A stretch of DNA of 43,387 nt from an uncultured Prevotellaceae bacterium (GTDB taxonomy: Bacteria; Bacteroidota; Bacteroidia; Bacteroidales; Bacteroidaceae): the NCBI GenBank assembly GCA_947174945.1, contig CAMWKZ010000020.1, positions 1-43,387 on the forward strand. The letters run 5' to 3'. Shown piece by piece: positions 7,796 to 14,777 of the stretch. Every line of letters begins with the position of its first letter. The stretch's first letter is position 1. The notes beneath the pieces are model-generated. The model was not told the origin of the DNA, ran no database searches, and saw nothing but the letters and a program-made list of their open reading frames with translations. The position numbers were made by a program, and so were the translations under genes.

Positions 7796-8428
7796 CTAAT
7801 ATGTCTTAACAGCATAAATGTCGCCTAACAATACTAGCCATATCACTTGATTTGCGCCAGAAGGTGTTGGGATGATTTCCTTCTCCACATAAATCTTAAC
7901 CTTTTTCTCGGTAATATCGTCATAGTCAGGGCGGTCTCCTCCGTTACCATGAAATTTCTGGATGAAATATGCCATTGCCTCGTATCTCCCATCGGGAGTT
8001 TCAAATATGTTGTCAACACGAACGGCATCTGCAGCCTCAATGACTACATTAGGATAGGTTAAGTTACGTAGATTCTTCAGATATTGCGTCATAGGTTTTG
8101 GAGGATATTTCCTGTAACGGTTAGAGGTTTGCATCTGGACAGGTCTATGCATTTTCCTGTTTCCATAGCCATCTATGTATTCATAAGACTTTCCACGCCC
8201 AATAAACAGTTCCAGAGCACTGGCTGTAGCAGCATCCTTACTGGCCTCACTCACTCCTGCCTTGCTGGCTATAGTGCCTAAGTACATCAGGAAATCCTCT
8301 ATCTTTTGTTTTACGCGAATTTGGAGCTCTCCTTTGTCTTCGTCAGACAGCGTAACTCCTTGTGCAAAACTATTTTGCTGAAGCAGAAATATGCTAATCA
8401 AAGCAAGTAGAATTTTTGTCTTTTTCAT
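7796..8428 (-). CDS. Exported 210-aa protein with NTF2-like-looking module (caspase operon)
   Basis: Signal peptide to ~A22 (NSFAQ). The mature part opens with a helix (LQIRVKQKIEDFLMYLGTIA), then ALELFIGRGKSYEYID, a YLKNLRNL helix and long antiparallel strands (VVIEAADAVRVDNIFE; YEAMAYFIQKFHG; KKVKIYVEKEI), ending in a hydrophobic strand IWLVLLGDIYAVKTY. This helix-strand-helix-sheet order resembles NTF2-like or SnoaL-like domains and parallels the C-terminus of the caspase (TDTRIAKISSILQNCF ... FLRRIATSPNILRLNVI). No active-site motif is seen. It is encoded 26 bp downstream of the caspase gene. Function unknown; a binding role is inferred from the fold guess. Confidence 0.72.
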   Translation of the reverse strand: MKKTKILLALISIFLLQQNSFAQGVTLSDEDKGELQIRVKQKIEDFLMYLGTIASKAGVSEASKDAATASALELFIGRGKSYEYIDGYGNRKMHRPVQMQTSNRYRKYPPKPMTQYLKNLRNLTYPNVVIEAADAVRVDNIFETPDGRYEAMAYFIQKFHGNGGDRPDYDDITEKKVKIYVEKEIIPTPSGANQVIWLVLLGDIYAVKTY

Positions 8429-8454
8429 ATTCTTATATCTTATATTGCTATTTG

Positions 8455-9618
8455 TTAATATCCTTTTCTCATTTCATGCACAGTGACATAAGGCTTCCCG
8501 TTTTGGTCGGTTTCTTCCTTGATGACATTTAGCCTGAGAATGTTGGGACTCGTGGCTATCCTTCTAAGAAATTTGTCGGCAGACTCATAATCTACAACCG
8601 TCTTAAGATTTCTTCCAACAGTTACAACCGTGCCACCGTTACGGAAGCAGTTTTGTAAAATGCTGCTAATTTTGGCTATACGAGTGTCTGTGTCATAAGA
8701 AATAAATTGGGCCAAAGCCTGTGACAGATTAGATGTCGTTGCATTTGCTGGTATTGAACTTGGTGCTGGTGTGGGAGACACGGTGCCAGGATTTTGTATG
8801 GGGCTTGTTTCTCCACTTATATCCAATACGTCGTACGGAATTTGCTCCTGATGTGTATCCTCTGCTACTTTTTCCTTTATTGTGTTAATAATATTTTTCC
8901 ATGTCGGTGCAGTCCTTTCTTCACAATATTTCACAAGCACGTTCCAGAAGGCCAGCGAATAGAATCCGCCTAAATCATGCCCTTCTCTGTCACGGGCACA
9001 CCCTGATGTCTGACCAAGTTTGCTACTTGTTGCCATAATTTTTCCTCTGGTGTTAACGAACAGCCGTTTATAATTATCGGCAATGTTTACTTTAACTACG
9101 GTTGCTCCTTTCTTACCATCAAGGAAAGACTTCACGGAAATAGTACCGCTTTCATCAATATCATTGCAACAATCCGTAATGATTATACGCAGACGTGGAT
9201 TCTTGCCGCGAATAATTTCTTCCACCTGTCGGACTGGTACAAACAGACTTTGAACAGCAGGATTATTCATACACATTTGCGGAAATTTGTCTTCCAGCCC
9301 CGCTTTTGCATGTGCGCCGTGACCTGAATAGTAGAAAAACACAATATCTTGTGACGAACAATTCAGGCCATTCAGCACCGCCATCAAATTCTGTTTGGTA
9401 CATTTGCTACCATTGTAGACATAATCCACAACCTCATAGCCAATGTACCCCGCAATGGCATCAATCTCATCACAGGCTCGGTCATTGTCAACTTTCACAC
9501 TGGAACCGATATTTTTGTCATCAGTTGCCGCAAAAATGATTTTGTGCAATTTCTGAGCGTTGACAAATTGTATGGTACATACGTATGTCAAGAGCATTAA
9601 AAATACTTTCTTCTTCAT
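8455..9618 (-). CDS. Exported caspase-like (C14/metacaspase) cysteine peptidase
   Basis: A 387-aa protein with a signal peptide (cleavage likely after A21, FVNAQ), so the peptidase acts in the envelope or outside. Residues ~24-275 form the caspase fold: an early strand KIIFAATDD, the His motif FFYYSGHGAH (H100) and the Cys motif IIITDCCND (D149, C150, C151, with C151 aligning to the catalytic Cys of D-x-C). After a Pro/Thr/Ser-rich linker (~276-290) comes a ~90-aa C-terminal module shared in outline with two operon neighbours. The start has an unusually strong GGAGGAG ribosome site for this phylum, and the ATG overlaps the stop of the upstream lipoprotein by 4 bp. Caspase-like folds are established in bacteria; the substrate here is unknown. 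Confidence 0.9.
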   Translation of the reverse strand: MKKKVFLMLLTYVCTIQFVNAQKLHKIIFAATDDKNIGSSVKVDNDRACDEIDAIAGYIGYEVVDYVYNGSKCTKQNLMAVLNGLNCSSQDIVFFYYSGHGAHAKAGLEDKFPQMCMNNPAVQSLFVPVRQVEEIIRGKNPRLRIIITDCCNDIDESGTISVKSFLDGKKGATVVKVNIADNYKRLFVNTRGKIMATSSKLGQTSGCARDREGHDLGGFYSLAFWNVLVKYCEERTAPTWKNIINTIKEKVAEDTHQEQIPYDVLDISGETSPIQNPGTVSPTPAPSSIPANATTSNLSQALAQFISYDTDTRIAKISSILQNCFRNGGTVVTVGRNLKTVVDYESADKFLRRIATSPNILRLNVIKEETDQNGKPYVTVHEMRKGY

Positions 9619-10175
9619 TTTTTCTCCTCCGTCTTGATTTTATTGTTTATCTCTACAAAATAATTACTGAAACGCTTTATGAGTTCTTTGTTGGTATAAT
9701 TCCAATTGCACTGCACCTTACCATCATAGATTATCGTCCAAGTTCTATCTTGCAAGGAGATTAGTACATGCGCTGTTTGCTCCTTCTTTTTTACGAACTC
9801 AAACTCCAGTGAAGGTATGTATGGCGAGCGTATCTGGACACTATCATTTTTGTAATTTTCCTCATTTGCCAGTAGTAGATATTGAAGTAGTGCAATCTGT
9901 TTGGCATCCAAAGTTGTAATAAGCGTATCGCGGACAAAATGGTCATCAATCTCGATGTCGTTCTTTTCTACATTCTCTACTCCCTTCAGCGAATAAACTT
10001 TCACCTTATTAGGTGAGAACAATATCTCGGTCAAAGACTTGCCAAGGCTTTTGCATACTGCTGGGGATGGCTCAAACATTGAGCCAGTTTGTCTGCCTTT
10101 TGGCGTTTTCGCACTGCAAGATGTCGTTCCTACTACAGTTAATGTCATCATTAGAATAAAAAATAGCTTCTTCAT
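9615..10175 (-). CDS. Predicted lipoprotein of unknown function (caspase operon)
   Basis: A 186-aa protein with a lipoprotein signal: MKKLFFILMMTLTVVG then a TTSC lipobox (Cys at residue 20). The mature part is mixed alpha/beta with segments KVKVYSLKGVENV, ITTLDAKQIALLQYLLL, IPSLEFEFVKKKEQ and AHVLISLQDRTWTIIYDG, and a Lys/Glu-rich C-terminal helix. I know of no named domain. The LDAKQIALLQYLL and LEFEF/TWTI pattern is reminiscent of small Bacteroidota lipoproteins that read like inhibitor or chaperone folds, but that is speculation. Its stop overlaps the caspase start by 4 bp (ATGA), so the two are probably made in balance, and an accessory or inhibitory partner role would fit. Confidence 0.72.
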   Translation of the reverse strand: MKKLFFILMMTLTVVGTTSCSAKTPKGRQTGSMFEPSPAVCKSLGKSLTEILFSPNKVKVYSLKGVENVEKNDIEIDDHFVRDTLITTLDAKQIALLQYLLLANEENYKNDSVQIRSPYIPSLEFEFVKKKEQTAHVLISLQDRTWTIIYDGKVQCNWNYTNKELIKRFSNYFVEINNKIKTEEKK

Positions 10176-10187
10176 GATTTTATTATT

Positions 10188-10988
10188 TTATAATCCAAGG
10201 CTTAATGATAGCGATATATTGAAATGATTACTCTCTGTATCGGCATAGGGTTTCATGCCGTTTACGGTAAAGTCTTTGTTGAATAGGTCGTAGCTCTGTC
10301 TGTCAAATGTTAACATAAGAGCTGTACCTGATTCAAATTTGGCACCGATACTGACGCACAAGGATACGCCATTGTTCAACTGGTCTTTGTCACTGCCATA
10401 AGCCCCTTTATAGCTAAGATAATAGTCGTAAGTACTACCAATCTCTACGATGGGACACCAATTGTAATCGTCAATCATATTCTCCAGTGGAGAAATTCGG
10501 ATGCCTATTCCTGGGCGTAGACAGTTAATACGATGTTTTGTCCATTCGTCAGCGCCAGAAATCCGAGTTCCAAAGTTTTCATGTCGATAGCCGACTCTTG
10601 CATAAAAACCAACGGGAGTTTCTATGGGCTGCCATCCAAATTTTAGACTATATTCAAAGTCACGGAACAAATCAACTCCCTTAAACCCAAAGGTGTTGTG
10701 TCCTTCGTAGTCGACCTTCTGTCCGTTAACTTTTATCCGATTATATCGGTATGTAACAGAAGAGCCTGGAAATTTGTTCATTTCCTCAATGTCGTATCCT
10801 TGCAATCCTAAAATAACACCGTTAATAAATCTTGTTGGAAGGCCTAAAAGGCCCTCGGACCAGATGTTTCCTGAGTTACACTCAACACCGAGAATAAATT
10901 GTCCTTGAGCAGAAGCTGGGATTGGCAGAAGCAGTACTGCTAACATTGACAACAAAGCATTTCTCCATACACATTTTTTCTTTTTCAT
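10188..10988 (-). CDS. Exported beta-barrel-like protein, first gene of the caspase operon
   Basis: A 266-aa protein with a signal peptide (after the KKKK start, a hydrophobic core to PASAQ), followed by a strand-rich body with aromatic girdles (FGFKGVDLFRDFEYSLKFGW, VGFYARVGYRHENFG) and a final strand NHFNISLSLSLGL, consistent with a small outer-membrane barrel. It is the paralogue of the protein at 6251-7003. It is the promoter-proximal gene; no TAnnTTTG box occurs in the 70 bp between its start and the terminator at 11059-11100. Expression may therefore depend on read-through from the upstream RNA, or on a promoter I do not recognise. Confidence 0.75.
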   Translation of the reverse strand: MKKKKCVWRNALLSMLAVLLLPIPASAQGQFILGVECNSGNIWSEGLLGLPTRFINGVILGLQGYDIEEMNKFPGSSVTYRYNRIKVNGQKVDYEGHNTFGFKGVDLFRDFEYSLKFGWQPIETPVGFYARVGYRHENFGTRISGADEWTKHRINCLRPGIGIRISPLENMIDDYNWCPIVEIGSTYDYYLSYKGAYGSDKDQLNNGVSLCVSIGAKFESGTALMLTFDRQSYDLFNKDFTVNGMKPYADTESNHFNISLSLSLGL

Positions 10989-11058
10989 TTTGTTTTTTCT
11001 TTTTCATGCCTATTGTTCCCAGATTCGGCTGTCAAGTTTTTCTATTTACTGGCGGCAT

Positions 11059-11100
11059 AAAAAGAAGACGTGGGAACTGTCTCTGCTGCTCGTCCCACGT
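11059..11100 (-). terminator. Rho-independent terminator on the minus strand upstream of the caspase operon
   Basis: On the minus strand, ACGTGGGA (11100-11093) pairs with TCCCACGT (11075-11068) over an 18-nt loop, and is followed by CTTCTTTTT (11067-11059). It ends a minus-strand transcript 70 bp before the first operon gene. Confidence 0.75.
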
Positions 11101-11489
11101 GTAGAGGCCTTCGCATTGCCCGGAATTGTTGAACGAGCAACGCCGATAGCCCACGCCGATATGTTATACAGTTCATCCCCCAATACCAAATAACCAATTA
11201 CTCACGATGCAAGTAATATGGTGCTCCGATAAAGGGAATGCGTATATACACATCCCGAGGACATCTGCCGTTGCTATATTCATGACAATTCCAGAAAGTT
11301 GCGAAGTTTCTACACGTCAAGAACAAAGCGCTTTGCAAACGCCTTTTTTATATGTCGTGACCCTTGTCGTCCCACCCAATGCCCGCCTTGATGTGGCAGC
11401 ATAGCCCCCCTCACGGCTCGGCGTAGGCTGTCTTGGTATTATGGATTTAGAACACGTTCACTTCCCAAAAGACTCAAGACGTTAAGAGT
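11059..11489 (-). ncRNA. Candidate ~430-nt structured RNA or long leader
   Basis: This noncoding stretch is framed on the minus strand by a TAATTTTG box (11503-11496) and a strong terminator (11100-11059). Just after the predicted start is a GACTC/GAGTC hairpin (11490-11471). The interior is GC-rich relative to the flanks, with G-runs and an inverted AAGGCGTTTGCAAAGCGCTT (near 11329-11350), as in a folded RNA. The short reading frames on either strand lack ribosome sites and homology I know of. It lacks the conserved motifs of RNase P RNA and tmRNA. From memory, similar sequence recurs in Bacteroidales genomes as spurious small ORFs, but I cannot verify this. It could be a stand-alone RNA or an attenuating leader for the downstream caspase operon. 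Confidence 0.45.
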
Positions 11490-11495
11490 CAGCCG

Positions 11496-11503
11496 CAAAA
11501 TTA
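11496..11503 (-). promoter_or_regulatory. -7 box of the candidate minus-strand RNA
   Basis: TAATTTTG read on the minus strand fits TAnnTTTG; the start point would be near 11490. The -33 element is not clear. The remaining gap sequence 11504-11640 shows nothing else I recognise. Confidence 0.45.
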
Positions 11504-11640
11504 CAGAAAAAACTCCAATTCGCCATCTTCGCAGGTGAAAAAGTGCTAAATTCCATGTGATTTTCACAGAAAGTAATTATTAGTGAGGTGAAAAATTGTT
11601 GTTTCTTATTAGCGGATGCCAATAATTGACAAGAACATGG

Positions 11641-11728
11641 CGATAAATGACGGTTCATATAAAATCATTTGGCAGTCCCGTTTTTTTGTCTTACCTTTGC
11701 ACTGGTTTATGAAACAGATATGGTCTAT
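11641..11728 (+). repeat. 88-bp promoter/start duplication, copy 1
   Basis: Identical to 32202-32290 except for one extra T in a poly-T run of the second copy. The block carries a complete promoter (TTTG, 20 nt, TACCTTTG) and the first six codons plus two bases of the downstream gene (ATGAAACAGATATGGTCTAT). Confidence 0.95.
11668..11699 (+). promoter_or_regulatory. Near-leaderless promoter of the substrate-binding lipoprotein gene
   Basis: TTTG (11668-11671), 20 nt, TACCTTTG (11692-11699) is a near-consensus Bacteroidota promoter. The expected transcript start (~11705) is only a few bases from the ATG at 11709, which fixes that start rather than the in-frame ATG at 11616 upstream of the promoter. 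Confidence 0.75.
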
Positions 11729-12629
11729 AATAATAGGTTGTCTGCTGATAGCGGCTTGTGGGCAGAGCTATGAGGAGGCAAAGCAGCTGACCCGTCAGCA
11801 GCAGCGGGAGACGGTGCGTAAGGACTCGGCGGCACTGAAGGTGGCCGTGCTTCCTACGCTGGACTGTCTGCCGTTGTATGTGGCACAGTATTATGAGCTG
11901 TATGACACGTTGCACGGAGGGGTGAGGCTGAAACACTATATGGCTCAGCTCGACTGCGACACGGCATTGGAGCGTGGCTCGGTGGAAGGGGCGGTGACGG
12001 ACCTTGTGAGGGCTATGCGTATGAGCAGGCAGGGTACGAAGATGCGCTATGTGGCGGCAACGAATGCCTATTGGCAGTTGGTGACGAACCGTAACGCACG
12101 TATCAGGCAGTTGAAGCAGTTGGACGGAAAGATGGTGGCCATGACGCGATATTCGGTGACTGATATGCTGGCCGACCGTGCTATAGACTCGGCCAAGCTG
12201 GATGGCGACCACGTGTTTAAGGTGCAGGTGAATGACTTGCAGGTGCGTATGCAGATGTTGCAGAACAACATCATGGATGCACTCTGTCTGACGGAGCCTT
12301 ATGCCTCGGCGGCAAGGGTTATGAAACACCCTGTGGTGCTGGACACGAGGGCATTGGGGTGGCAGATGGGCGTTATTGCTTTTCGCGACGCGGAGATGAA
12401 CCGTCAGGGCCGCAGTCAGCAGTTGCAGTTGTTTGTCAAGGCATATAATCAGGCTTGCGACTCTATCAATAAGAATGGTGTGATGCGCTATCGTGACTTG
12501 CTGGAGCAGCATTGCAAGTTGAAGAAGGAACTGCTGGACTCGCTGCCTGCTAACCTGAAGTTTGCCCATGCCAGTGAACCGCGTCAACAGGATATGGATG
12601 TGGCAGAGAAGTGGCTGGGGGAGAAATAG
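11709..12629 (+). CDS. SsuA/THI5-like periplasmic substrate-binding lipoprotein
   Basis: A 306-aa type 2 periplasmic binding protein of the NMT1/THI5/SsuA kind. The lipoprotein signal is MKQIWSIIIGCLLIAAC (Cys at 17). The first strand VAVLPTLDCLPLYVA and the following ERGSVEGAVTDLVRAM match the usual 'small molecule, then D-L' pattern of the family, with YVAATNAYWQLVTNRNARI and LDGKMVAMTRYSVTD (cf. L-x-GK-x-V-a-x-t/s) in the middle. No permease or ATPase gene is adjacent; instead a TPR protein begins 3 bp after the stop, so the ligand and the transport partner are unknown. The start was chosen from promoter position and the lipobox. Confidence 0.8.
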   Translation: MKQIWSIIIGCLLIAACGQSYEEAKQLTRQQQRETVRKDSAALKVAVLPTLDCLPLYVAQYYELYDTLHGGVRLKHYMAQLDCDTALERGSVEGAVTDLVRAMRMSRQGTKMRYVAATNAYWQLVTNRNARIRQLKQLDGKMVAMTRYSVTDMLADRAIDSAKLDGDHVFKVQVNDLQVRMQMLQNNIMDALCLTEPYASAARVMKHPVVLDTRALGWQMGVIAFRDAEMNRQGRSQQLQLFVKAYNQACDSINKNGVMRYRDLLEQHCKLKKELLDSLPANLKFAHASEPRQQDMDVAEKWLGEK

Positions 12630-12632
12630 GCT

Positions 12633-14777
12633 ATGGGAACGATAGACATTGCGCTGGGGCGCATCTTCCGGCAACTGATTGAAGGCAACGTGGGGCTGGC
12701 CATAGCCGAAACGGAAACGTATCTGTCGGCATGGCCTAACGCACAGACCACGGAGCGGCTGAACGTACTGAAGGATGAGTATGGGCTGATGACAGACTAC
12801 TGGAAGCGGGGTGCGAAAGACCCGCAGCTGGACGAGCAGTATCAGCGGTTGTTGCAACGGCTGTATGTGCTGTGTGCCAATATTTCTATTCACAGACACA
12901 TGAGCTCGTCATCCTATTTGCAGGGGTTGTATAACGGTGTCAGGCAACAGGGGCGTGGCTGGTCGCTGGCGGATGTCCGACAGGAGATGGAGAACTTCGT
13001 CAGCGAGGTGGCTATGCTGGAACTGGAGCCTGCCCATAAGAGAAAGGAGAAGGAACAAACGCTCTACTGTCACCATCAGGAGGCTATGACCAGCCTGTTC
13101 AACTATGTGCTGACGGGACATATATGGAGCGACGGGGTAGGGCAGGAAATGGAACAGATATTGTTGTCGCCCACCATAGACGGCAACGACCAGCAATTGC
13201 TGGTATCGGCGGTCATGCTGTCGTTGCTCAACCGCTTTGACATGGTGAAATTCCGACTGCTGACTCGTGTCTACCGCCTGTCGCAAGACGAGGAGGTGCG
13301 CCAACGGGCGTTGGTGGGATGGGTGTTGTCGATAGATGACGACTGGCTGACGGTGTACCCAGAACAGCGTGATATCGTGGGCGAGTTGTTGAAATCGACC
13401 CGCACGTGCAGGGAACTGACTGAGTTGCAAATGCAGTTAGTGTATGCGCTGAATGCGGAGAAGGACACGACGACCATTCAGCAGGAAATCATGCCGGACA
13501 TTATGAAGAACAACTCGCTGCATATAACGCACAACGGTATAGAGGAGGTGGAGGAAGACCCGATGGAGGATGTGCTGAATCCCGATGCGTCGGAACAGCG
13601 CATGGAACGGTTGGAGACATCGTTCAGCCGTATGATGGATATGCAGAAACAGGGTGCCGACATCTATTTTGGTGGATTCTCGCAGATGAAACGGTTCCCG
13701 TTCTTCTATGATATCAGTAACTGGTTCGTACCGTTCTATATGCAGCATCCCGACATCAGCCAGTTTGTGCAGAAGATGGAGGGCAATAGCTTTGTGGAGA
13801 AACTGGTGCAACGAGGGCCTTTCTGCAATAGTGACAAGTACTCTTTCTTGATAGCCTTCCAGCAGGTGTTTGACCGTCTGCCTGAGCATTTGCGGCAGAT
13901 GATGAAGCGCGGTGAGGCTTCTATGGGTGGCGAGATGGGGTCAGAAGAGCAAAGCTCGCCGGCATTTATACGGCGCAGCTATCTGATGGATGTCTACCGT
14001 TTCTTCCGTTTGTTCCCTAATCGCTCGGCACTCTGCAATCCTTTTGATACATCGAAGCAGGAACTGGGTATGTGCCTGTTCTTCGGCTCCAGTGTGTTGG
14101 CGGGTACCCCCTTAGAAGCTAAGAAGCGCGAAGTGGTGGCCATGCTGAAGAAACGCAAGTTGGAAGAAGCGGCTGCCTTGTTGCTGGAAACCTTCCCTGA
14201 GGAAATGCGCGACGTGCAGTATTATTTGTGGACGAAAGACTACGAGAAAGCCCTGCAGTTGGAACCAACGCATGAGAAGGCACTGGCTGGTTTTGCGCGT
14301 CAGGCATTTAACCAGTCAAGATACGAGGAGGCAGAGGAGGCATACGACCGTCTGCTGTTACTCAACCCTAACGCGACAAACTATATGCTGAACAAGGCGG
14401 TGTGTCAGGTGAACATGGAAGCGTATGAGGATGCACTGAAGATATTGTTTCGACTGGACTATGAGCATCCTGAGGACAAGGGCGTGAAGCGAGTGCTGGC
14501 GTGGGCGCTGACTTGTGAGGGAAAACTGGGACAGGCCGAGCAGCTCTTTCAGCAGTTGTTGAGGGAGCCGGCTCCGAAGGCATCCGATTTTCAGAACTAT
14601 GGTTACTGCCTATGGTTGGAGGGACGCATCAGCGAGGCCGCCGACCAATTTCGGAGATATGGGGAGCTGATGGGAAACACGGACGGCAGTATGCGTGCCC
14701 TTGACGAGCATTGGCTTCGTCAGCGCGGCATCAGTCCGACGGAAATCAAGATGATGGCAGCCTTGATTGGTGCTTAG
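12633..14777 (+). CDS. Large cytoplasmic tetratricopeptide-repeat protein
   Basis: A 714-aa protein without a signal peptide or membrane segment. The first ~500 residues are helical and rich in Leu, Gln and Glu with no named domain that I recognise (contains WYFVPFYMQHPDI-like and FFRLFPNRSALCNPF segments). Residues ~500-690 contain TPR units: ALAGFARQAFNQSRYEEAEE, NYMLNKAVCQVNMEAYEDAL, VLAWALTCEGKLGQAEQLF, and NYGYCLWLEGRISEAADQF. Probably a scaffold or adaptor protein. It is translationally coupled to the binding lipoprotein 3 bp upstream and ends overlapping the convergent phospholipase D-family gene by 4 bp. Confidence 0.8.
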   Translation: MGTIDIALGRIFRQLIEGNVGLAIAETETYLSAWPNAQTTERLNVLKDEYGLMTDYWKRGAKDPQLDEQYQRLLQRLYVLCANISIHRHMSSSSYLQGLYNGVRQQGRGWSLADVRQEMENFVSEVAMLELEPAHKRKEKEQTLYCHHQEAMTSLFNYVLTGHIWSDGVGQEMEQILLSPTIDGNDQQLLVSAVMLSLLNRFDMVKFRLLTRVYRLSQDEEVRQRALVGWVLSIDDDWLTVYPEQRDIVGELLKSTRTCRELTELQMQLVYALNAEKDTTTIQQEIMPDIMKNNSLHITHNGIEEVEEDPMEDVLNPDASEQRMERLETSFSRMMDMQKQGADIYFGGFSQMKRFPFFYDISNWFVPFYMQHPDISQFVQKMEGNSFVEKLVQRGPFCNSDKYSFLIAFQQVFDRLPEHLRQMMKRGEASMGGEMGSEEQSSPAFIRRSYLMDVYRFFRLFPNRSALCNPFDTSKQELGMCLFFGSSVLAGTPLEAKKREVVAMLKKRKLEEAAALLLETFPEEMRDVQYYLWTKDYEKALQLEPTHEKALAGFARQAFNQSRYEEAEEAYDRLLLLNPNATNYMLNKAVCQVNMEAYEDALKILFRLDYEHPEDKGVKRVLAWALTCEGKLGQAEQLFQQLLREPAPKASDFQNYGYCLWLEGRISEAADQFRRYGELMGNTDGSMRALDEHWLRQRGISPTEIKMMAALIGA

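Noticed and set aside
8455..9618. Caspase as a CBASS, Avs or other cytoplasmic anti-phage effector
   Set aside because: A clear signal peptide, exported neighbours and no nucleotide sensor, cyclase or NTPase gene nearby argue against a cytoplasmic abortive-infection module.
10990..11404. Short plus-strand open frames of 60-67 codons in the gap upstream of the caspase operon
   Set aside because: No promoter, no ribosome site, and they lie on the strand opposite to a promoter-terminator pair; better explained as noncoding RNA sequence.
11691..12899. A 402-codon minus-strand open frame rich in His, Gln, Leu and Arg
   Set aside because: It lies antisense to the binding lipoprotein and TPR genes; its composition is that of a mirrored coding strand and it lacks start signals.
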